Positions 6,601 through 10,961 of a stretch of DNA of 10,961 nucleotides are shown one piece after another. The notes beneath the pieces are model-generated. The model made no database searches. It was not told where the DNA came from and saw only the letters and a list, made by a program, of their open reading frames with translations. Both the position numbers and the translations under genes were made by a program. Source of the DNA: an uncultured Ruminococcus sp. (lineage in GTDB: Bacteria; Bacillota; Clostridia; Oscillospirales; Acutalibacteraceae); the NCBI GenBank assembly GCA_902773165.1, contig CACYDO010000003.1:1-10961 (forward strand), in the 5' to 3' direction. Position 1 is the stretch's first letter, and each line of letters starts with the position of its first letter.

Positions 6601-7212
6601 GCGGCACTGTTCTTCGTTATTTCGCGTGAGCTTCTCAAAATACGCTCTGCATGGGTCCAAGTCTACATTGGTATTACATCTACGATCTTTATTAACTGCG
6701 TATGCAACGGACTTTCCCGCGGCTACGATTTTGCTTCGGTATTCAGTATCGTTACAATGATAACTGCGCTGCTTTGCATTATCGCAGGCTTCATTGCAAA
6801 AGCAAAGGGATTAAGAATATACGGACTTATCGTGGTCATGATCTGCATTATCAAACTTGTTACGGCTGATATAAGCAGCGCAGATTCCCTCGAAAGAGTT
6901 CTTGCATTCGTAATTGGCGGTATCGTCTGCTTTATTATCAGCGGAATTTACAACCGCGTTGAAAAGAAGCTTTCCGCTTCCGATGTTCAGCCGCAAACTC
7001 CTGTTCTCGTCAATTCGTTTGCACAGGCAGCGCCCGTTATGCCCAATATGCCTGTTATGCAGAACGCCGCCGCACAAAATCCTTATACTCAGAGCTTTAA
7101 CAATACCGCAGGTGTTCCCGTCAGCGAAAATATTCCTGTACAGAATATTGAACCGACACCGACGCAAACAGAAATTAAATCCGATCCGCCTACATTACCT
7201 ATGGAGGAATGA
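3643..7212 (+). CDS. Large DUF2339-type polytopic membrane protein
   Basis: The product has 1189 residues. The ATG at 3643 has AAAGGAG (3625-3631) 11 bases upstream. A hydrophobic N-terminal helix (1-20) is followed by a short coiled-coil-like stretch (about 22-55, KINQELINLRFKLNDLNEK), then a Pro/Ala/Val-rich linker with three repeats (about 103-200). A conserved entry motif, RNLEEWLGARLFNIAASVMIF (about 230-250), marks the DUF2339 domain. Roughly 30 hydrophobic segments run from there to about residue 1110. The last 80 residues are Pro/Gln/Asn-rich and probably disordered. DUF2339 proteins are inner-membrane proteins of unknown biochemical role, and the N-terminal helix plus coiled coil before the W-E-x-W/LEEWLG motif is usual for them. 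No catalytic residues stand out. The gene is co-transcribed with the preceding regulator and closed by a terminator at 7221. Confidence 0.85.
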   Translation: MEGFFIFVLIVALIIVIIVQSERNKKINQELINLRFKLNDLNEKTYFMYDCLKRINAVPGLNQTDKQDSHKKAASVQNDVWDIPDNSVGVENAAQADSAQVHSNLRTSVPPVVPEIRDNAVVTAASVQSDDAQDNSDVRSSVPAAVPDNRNNAAAAAVRNDYEKVQSNLRTSVPPVIPEIRDNANIAAASVQPDAVQGQNIQRNSPPPFVPAAGYAAPNAYVPQQPVKPKRNLEEWLGARLFNIAASVMIFIGLILFCTLSADVVTNSMKMIALFVVSGGFIAVGAFLARKDKSIFPLGMLGCGFGSFFISILLSHVYFHSLGEIPAFGLILLWSALALFMSKRLDSVMLSVTAHIGTAVSICFAYSLGFTPEKVITVTIYQMAALAVLIIGNIFCCRKTYRFGLIMSQCLLAYTSIAMTHAFSSKFIMADISVAVTIAVYAIQFAAISFISYLVAVSASALEKQKSAFVFSAAAVHSINKILWTVGTIASVGCITYFICLNAFKTTPTLWITAVLCTAGILHLCLTIVMEEKLGFSEQLSTISIGFVSALIAGALFVGAHDTGMPFIFVYVLVLTLLFKLTKHKGIPAIAMFVLFIEGAYLCCYGYFEIENVWISIPYMVGVGVTALLLWFAHSGEDKQRYFKLMKITEYIWISASIIPINASEFSEISIPLILSEFALMNIICRLIHFARDNEPDLKTVVKAESLLTVYIGILSLTFESTNDLGRNNIIKAVLVIMIAIITLIFSIDFARNKHTALQVLSAITIASYVSALSLGFSSHFSLFDIYTYELNGHPSVFIFGAVIIAIYALNRNHKLQVFIWASIILDMLYMGFLGYGDLIEYVEFQEKHSLHILITGISIAHAAALLGASFLINALAESDHNTRITKLSRFVSFYWINLSFPVITYCAFMHTNMSSYKMTFALIVLAVVNTAVFALNYQGEEGSAFNTAVRITSSIAFYAIMPFLSGGKRGEVGEYAACIVLMAASAALFFVISRELLKIRSAWVQVYIGITSTIFINCVCNGLSRGYDFASVFSIVTMITALLCIIAGFIAKAKGLRIYGLIVVMICIIKLVTADISSADSLERVLAFVIGGIVCFIISGIYNRVEKKLSASDVQPQTPVLVNSFAQAAPVMPNMPVMQNAAAQNPYTQSFNNTAGVPVSENIPVQNIEPTPTQTEIKSDPPTLPMEE
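3949..4240 (+). repeat. Three in-frame repeats in the DUF2339 protein linker
   Basis: Repeat units start at 3949, 4048 and 4141, encoding SNLRTSVPPVVPEIRDNA, SDVRSSVPAAVPDNRNNA and SNLRTSVPPVIPEIRDNA, each followed by an Ala/Val-rich stretch and usually SVQ. Units 1 and 3 are close to identical at DNA level over about 100 bases (3941-4040 against 4133-4232, offset 192). The middle unit is diverged. Spacings of 99 and 93 bases keep the frame. The linker seems to have grown by duplication. Confidence 0.85.
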
Positions 7213-7220
7213 TCGCGAAT

Positions 7221-7254
7221 AGTAGGAGGGGCTTAGCTTCTCCTACTTTTATTT
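7221..7254 (+). terminator. Terminator of the regulator/DUF2339 operon
   Basis: AGTAGGAG (7221-7228) pairs perfectly with CTCCTACT (7240-7247) across an 11-base loop, followed by TTTATTTT. It starts 8 bases after the TGA stop at 7210-7212. Confidence 0.88.
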
Positions 7255-7286
7255 TGCAAACTCTATAAAAATTAACATTATATTGG

Positions 7287-7315
7287 TTGAAATAAACAAA
7301 TTGTAGTGATATAAT
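7287..7315 (+). promoter_or_regulatory. Extended -10 promoter of hemolysin III gene
   Basis: TTGAAA (7287-7292), a 17-base spacer, then a perfect TATAAT (7310-7315) preceded by TGA, giving an extended -10 (TGnTATAAT). This should be a strong sigma-70-type promoter. Transcription would begin near 7322, which leaves an untranslated leader of about 167 nt. Confidence 0.85.
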
Positions 7316-7321
7316 TGCTTT

Positions 7322-7488
7322 ACTAAATTTATTAAAAAGAATTTTTCAGCGCAGAGATCATTGAGCCGTAATTATTACACGATAACTTCCGGCGCGGAGA
7401 TTATCTATCCGTCACTGTAAGGTTAAATTCGGAACTGCTTTCCGGCGCTTGCCGGACGGAACTGAAAATAAAGAAAGCGTGATATATA
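7322..7488 (+). promoter_or_regulatory. Structured 5' leader, possible cis-regulatory RNA
   Basis: The leader is far longer than needed for ribosome binding. Two copies of a 23-base block (7347-7369 and 7390-7412, period 43, 17 of 23 identical, core GCGCnGAGAT) each sit in a potential hairpin. The second is the clearer: GATAA-CTTC (7381-7389) with GGAG-a-TTATC (7396-7405). A third hairpin, TCCGGC-GCTT-GCCGGA (7441-7456), follows, flanked by a direct repeat of CGGAACTG. An alternative GGAA/TTCC pairing (7431-7434 with 7440-7443) would exclude it. I do not recognise a known riboswitch class, and the yybP-ykoY and M-box signatures are absent. Confidence 0.45.
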
Positions 7489-8190
7489 TTGAGCAAAAAG
7501 CCTAAGACAAAAAAAGAAGTCGAATTAAAGAAGGAAAAAATCACACTGCCCGATTATACAAAGGGCGAGGAAATATTTAATATGGTATCGCACATCGTGG
7601 GCGGTGCAATGGGTATCGCCGTAGCTGTCCTCTGCATAGTATTTGCCGCAAAGCACGGAAATCCTTACAGCGTTGTCAGCGCAGCTATCTTCGGCTCTAT
7701 GATGATAGTTCTGTACAGCATGTCAAGCATATATCACGGACTAAGCCCGAAGCTAAAGGCAAAAAAAGTCTTTCGCGTTCTCGATCACTGCACGATTTTT
7801 TTCCTGATCGCAGGAACGTATACGCCGATCGCCCTTTGTACCCTGAGAGAATATAACACCGCACTGGGCTGGACTTACTTCGGAATAGTATGGGGGCTTG
7901 CCGCGCTTGGCGTTACGCTGACGGCGATAAATCTCGAAAAATTCAAGGTTCTCGGAATGATATTCTATATCGCTCTTGGCTGGTGCATTCTTCCCGTTCT
8001 GCCTAAGCTTATCACTTTAATGGGCAAGGGCGGAGTTGTCTTCCTTTTTTTAGGCGGAGTAAGCTACACCATAGGTGCAGTTCTTTACGGCGTAGGGAAG
8101 AAAAAGCGCTATATGCACTCTGTGTTTCACATTTTCATTGTCATCGGAAGCCTGCTGCATTTCTTCTGTATTTTGTTTTATGTTATTTGA
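7489..8190 (+). CDS. Hemolysin III / TrhA (PAQR-like) membrane protein
   Basis: The product is a 233-residue, seven-helix inner-membrane protein of the HlyIII/YqfA/TrhA family (PAQR superfamily), of normal length. Bacterial members are linked to membrane energy and lipid homeostasis; true hemolysin activity is doubtful for most. Family marks: YTKGEEIFNMVSHIVGG (23-39), SSIYHGLSP with His83, FRVLDHCTIFFLIAGTYTP (95-113) with Asp99, and a C-terminal HSVFHIFIVIGSLLHF with His210, His214 and His224. These His and Asp residues form the family's presumed metal site. The start must be the TTG at 7489: an in-frame TGA lies three codons upstream (7480-7482), and the next ATG is inside the first conserved helix. 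The ribosome site is weak, so translation may be limited. The Lys-rich N-terminus (12 Lys in the first 25 residues) is probably cytoplasmic. The gene stands alone between its own promoter and terminator. Confidence 0.9.
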   Translation: MSKKPKTKKEVELKKEKITLPDYTKGEEIFNMVSHIVGGAMGIAVAVLCIVFAAKHGNPYSVVSAAIFGSMMIVLYSMSSIYHGLSPKLKAKKVFRVLDHCTIFFLIAGTYTPIALCTLREYNTALGWTYFGIVWGLAALGVTLTAINLEKFKVLGMIFYIALGWCILPVLPKLITLMGKGGVVFLFLGGVSYTIGAVLYGVGKKKRYMHSVFHIFIVIGSLLHFFCILFYVI

Positions 8191-8199
8191 ATAAACAGC

Positions 8200-8235
8200 A
8201 AATCCTCCTGTCATCTGAGTACAGGAGGATTTTTC
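8200..8235 (+). terminator. Terminator of the hemolysin III gene
   Basis: AAATCCTCCTGT (8200-8211) and ACAGGAGGATTT (8221-8232) form a perfect 12-bp stem with a 9-base loop, followed by TTC after a run of five T's. It begins 9 bases after the TGA stop. On the minus strand only three U's follow the stem, so it may stop gyrA transcripts less well. Confidence 0.92.
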
Positions 8236-8282
8236 TATGTGTTTATATCAATTAATTGAGTTTTAGTGTGTGCCTCCGGCGG

Positions 8283-8306
8283 CAAACTTTTTTGAAAAAA
8301 AGTTTG
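8283..8306. repeat. AT-rich inverted repeat, possible dispersed element
   Basis: CAAACTTTTTT (8283-8293) faces AAAAAAGTTTG (8296-8306) across two bases. It is preceded by GCCTCCGGCGGC and followed by another CAAAAAACTTT. It lies downstream of gyrA in a spacer between convergent genes. The form recalls non-coding elements scattered through some clostridial genomes, but that is from memory and is not shown here. It may serve as a 3'-end structure for gyrA. A perfect 12-bp palindrome, TCAATTAATTGA, lies nearby at 8248-8259. Nothing else is seen in 8236-8399. Confidence 0.5.
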
Positions 8307-8399
8307 ACAAAAAACTTTCGGCTGTGTTTATTCTGCTAAATTTGATTTTCTTGAATAATAACAACACTTATACTCTAAAACGCGGAGACCGAGTAGCCA

Positions 8400-10946
8400 T
8401 TACTGTTCGGAATTTTCAGATTCAATGCTTCCCGATTCATCAGCGTTTTGTTCTCCCTCTTCCGATATATCGTCCTTATCTTCATTAGGGGAACGGGCTA
8501 TGGTAACGACCTTTGCGCCCTCTGCAAGCTTCATTACTGTAACGCCCTTGCTGGGTCTTGCGCATACTCTGATAGTATCTGCGGCAATTCTTATGATCGT
8601 TCCGTTGTCGGCGATAAGAATAATATCATCGTCAAGGTCAACGACCTTAATAGCAGCTACATTTCCGTACTTATTTACATGGTAATTAATAAGACCCTTG
8701 CCGCCTCTGCTCTGAATACGGTAATCGTCTATCGGGCTGATACGTCCGTAGCCCGTTTCGGAAACAGTGAGAACATAACCGCCCTCTCTGAGTCTTGCCA
8801 TGCCGATAACGCTGTCACCCTCGGAAAGCTTCATTACGTGAACGCCGCGCGCAGTTCTGCCCATGGCTCTTATGTCGTTCTCGTTAAAGCGAATAGCGTA
8901 GCCGTAGCGTGTAGCGACAATAAGCTCATTGCTGCCGTCTGTAAGGCGAACCCATGAAAGCTCGTCGCCTTCGTCGAGGTCAAGCGCGATAAGACCGCCC
9001 TTGCGTATCGACTTGAACTGACTGAGTGCAACTCTCTTGATAAAGCCGTTTTTCGTTACGAATACAAGGAACTTGCCCTCTTCCGGCTCAGTCTGAGAAA
9101 CCTTGATCATTGCGCTTACGCGTTCGCCGTCTTCAAGCGGAATAACAGAATTTATCTTCTCGCCCTTTGACGTTCTGCTGCCCTCATGGATCTCGTAGCA
9201 CTTTATCCTGTACGCTTTTCCGTGATTCGTAAAGAACATCACGTAATCATGGCTGTTGATAACGAACATATCCACAGCGCCGTCGTCTTCGCTCTTTGCA
9301 ACGCCGGCAATACCTCTGCCGCCTCTGCGCTGGAGCTTATATGTATCGGCATTAAGACGCTTTATGTAGCCCTGATCTGTGAGCGTGAGAACACATTCCT
9401 CTCTCGGGATAAGATCTTCGATATCGACCTCGCCGCTTACGCTCATGATCTCCGTTCTGCGCTCGTCGCCGTACTTGTTGCGTATCTCGGTGATCTCTTC
9501 CTTAACTATGCCCAGCTTTCTCTCCTCACTTGCAAGGATCTCGTTAAGATCTGCAATTTTTGAATTAAGAGCAGTGATCTCGTCTTCAATCTTAGTCTGC
9601 TCGAGATTTGTGAGCTGTGCAAGTCTCATATTAACGATAGCCTGAGCCTGAACATCGTCAAGCCCGAAGCGCTCGATCAAGGAAGCCTTTGCCGTTGCAG
9701 GGTCCTTGCTTGAACGGATTATTCTTACAACCTCGTCAATATTGTCTATAGCTATTTTCAAGCCTTCGAGAATATGAAGCCTGTCCTGAGCTTTTTTCAG
9801 GTCAAACAGAGAACGTCTTGTAATTATCTCAACCTGGAAGCTGATGTACTGCTTTAAGATATCCTTTAATTTCAGTACCTTCGGTTCGCCGTTGACGATA
9901 GCCAGCATGATTGCGCCGAACGTTATCTGCATCTGAGTATATGTAAACAGCTGATTAAGAACCACCTGCGCGTTGAATTCACGCTTTACGTCTATCTCGA
10001 TATGCATTCCGTTTCTGTCGGAATGGTCTTCGATATTGGAAATACCCTCAATCTTCTTATCGCGGACATACTCGGCGATCGTTTCAATAAGCTTAGCTTT
10101 ATTCACCTGATAAGGCAGCTCGCTTACGATGATCTTCGAGCGGCCGTTTTTCTCCTCGGTGATCTCTGTGCGCGCTCTTACGGTTATCTTTCCGCGGCCT
10201 GTCGCATACGTTGCTCTGATACCGCTTCTGCCCATGATAAGACCGCCGGTAGGGAAGTCGGGGCCTTTGATAAAATCCATGATCTCATTAAGACCGGCAT
10301 TAGGATTATCGTCGTTAAGTATCTCGGGATTGTCGATCAGATAGCAGATCGCGTCAACCGTTTCGCTGAGATTATGCGGCGGAATATTTGTTGCCATGCC
10401 GACAGCGATACCCGTACTTCCGTTAACAAGAAGATTCGGGAATCTTGTAGGAAGAACAGACGGCTCTTTTCTTGTGTCGTCGTAGTTCGGCGCAAAATCT
10501 ACCGTATCCTTGTCGATATCGCGGAGCATTTCCACGGATATCTTGCTCATTCTCGACTCGGTATAACGGTATGCAGCCGGCGGGTCGCCGTCTACGCTGC
10601 CGAAGTTTCCGTGACCGTCAACGAGCGGATAGCGCATGCTGAAATCCTGAGCAAGACGTACCAGCGCGTCGTAAACCGAAGCGTCACCGTGGGGGTGATA
10701 TTTACCGAGCACGTCACCGACAGTGGTAGCGCACTTTTTGTATGGCGAGGTAGGGAGAATGTGGTTCTCATACTACGCGTATAATATTCTTCTGTGAACG
10801 GGCTTTAAGCCGTCGCGAACGTCCGGCAAAGCGCGGCTCACAATAACGGACATTGAGTAATCAAGGAACGATTTTCTCATTTCCTTGTCAAGATCCACAT
10901 CTATGATTCGCGATTGGGGAAGACCCTGATTAATTTCGTTATCCAT
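8400..10946 (-). CDS. gyrA: DNA gyrase subunit A, interrupted by an in-frame TAG
   Basis: GyrA is the DNA-cleaving subunit of gyrase, which with GyrB introduces negative supercoils using ATP. The frame runs from an ATG at 10946 (AGAGG ribosome site, 5 bases) to TAA at 8400-8402: 848 codons, normal for the family. The N-terminus (MDNEINQGLPQSRIIDVDLD) and DVRDGLKPVHRRILYA are intact, but codon 58 (10773-10775) is TAG where Met is expected. Homology resumes at once in the same frame (YENHILPTSPYKKCATTVGDVLGK). Without readthrough, only a fragment starting at or after the GTG at 10712 (770 residues) could be made, and it has no clear ribosome site. Other marks: quinolone region HPHGDASVYD (84-93), catalytic Tyr128 in AYRYTE, long coiled-coil arm, GyrA box QRRGGRG (539-545) that separates it from ParC, a second QSRGGKG near the end of the beta-pinwheel, and an acidic tail. 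Ala89 replaces the E. coli Ser83. Type CDS is used because everything but this codon looks functional. Confidence 0.9.
10773..10775 (-). other. gyrA: In-frame amber codon 58 in gyrA
   Basis: The minus strand reads TAC GCG TAG TAT GAG, i.e. Tyr-Ala-stop-Tyr-Glu, within HRRILYA*YEN. Gyrase A and topoisomerase IV A proteins nearly always have Met here (YAM). There is no shift of frame on either side, so it is a substitution-type change. ATG to TAG needs two base changes, or an inversion of AT to TA. Confidence 0.9.
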
Positions 10947-10961
10947 TTTTTCCTCTTTTTC

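Noticed and set aside
7209..7268. 19-codon frame (ATGA overlap) after the DUF2339 gene
   Set aside because: The GGAGG is only one or two bases before the ATG, and the frame is formed mostly by the terminator hairpin.
7322..7488. yybP-ykoY, M-box, c-di-GMP or T-box leader before the hemolysin III gene
   Set aside because: The conserved sequence blocks of these classes that I know are not present.
8270..8488. 72-codon plus-strand frame in the spacer after the hemolysin III gene
   Set aside because: It has no start signal, runs through the palindrome and ends antisense to gyrA.
8400..10712. Treating the 770-residue frame from GTG 10712 as the true gyrA gene
   Set aside because: It would lack 78 conserved N-terminal residues. 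These are encoded in the same frame directly upstream with a proper ATG and ribosome site, broken only by one TAG codon.
10002..10784. 260-codon open frame on the plus strand opposite gyrA
   Set aside because: It is antisense to a well-conserved gene region, has no promoter or ribosome site, and its composition mirrors gyrA codon bias.
8400..10946. parC (topoisomerase IV subunit A) rather than gyrA
   Set aside because: An intact GyrA box (QRRGGRG) and a full six-blade-length C-terminal domain with an acidic tail are present.

Overview
The window looks like chromosomal housekeeping DNA from a low-to-moderate GC Firmicute. A Clostridia/Oscillospiraceae (Ruminococcus-like) host fits the GyrA sequence, the strong AGGAG-type ribosome sites, the TTGACA/TATAAT promoters and the AT-rich spacers; this placement is inference. 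No transposase, phage gene, CRISPR array, tRNA or rRNA was seen.

Layout. (1) At 2-910 (+) is the 3' part of a membrane protein gene whose tail is a tandem NPYGG repeat. It ends at a bidirectional terminator (1052-1094). (2) At 1093-2960 (-) is a three-gene operon, maf then two small two-helix membrane proteins of unknown function. It reads away from a divergent intergenic region (2961-3183). (3) At 3184-7212 (+) is a two-gene unit: an XRE-type regulator of about 144 residues and a very large DUF2339-type membrane protein of 1189 residues. A consensus promoter lies upstream, with a near-perfect 20-bp inverted repeat over its -10 element, which suggests autoregulation. A terminator follows at 7221-7254. 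(4) At 7287-8190 (+) is a hemolysin III/TrhA-family protein with its own extended -10 promoter, a leader of about 167 nt containing two similar hairpins, a TTG start and a strong terminator. (5) At 8400-10946 (-) is gyrA, encoding DNA gyrase subunit A, read from its start codon at 10946 to its stop.

The most striking observation is that gyrA carries an in-frame TAG at codon 58 (10773-10775), where the family has a nearly invariant Met. Homology continues in the same frame on both sides. This could be a sequence or assembly error, a broken gene with another copy elsewhere, or amber readthrough or recoding. GyrA also has Ala at the position of the E. coli quinolone-contact Ser83.

The other items worth a second look are the operator-like dyad at the XRE promoter, the structured hemolysin III leader, the hairpin between the two small membrane protein genes, and two internal protein repeats that look like recent expansions. 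I found no clear undescribed defence or mobile system.
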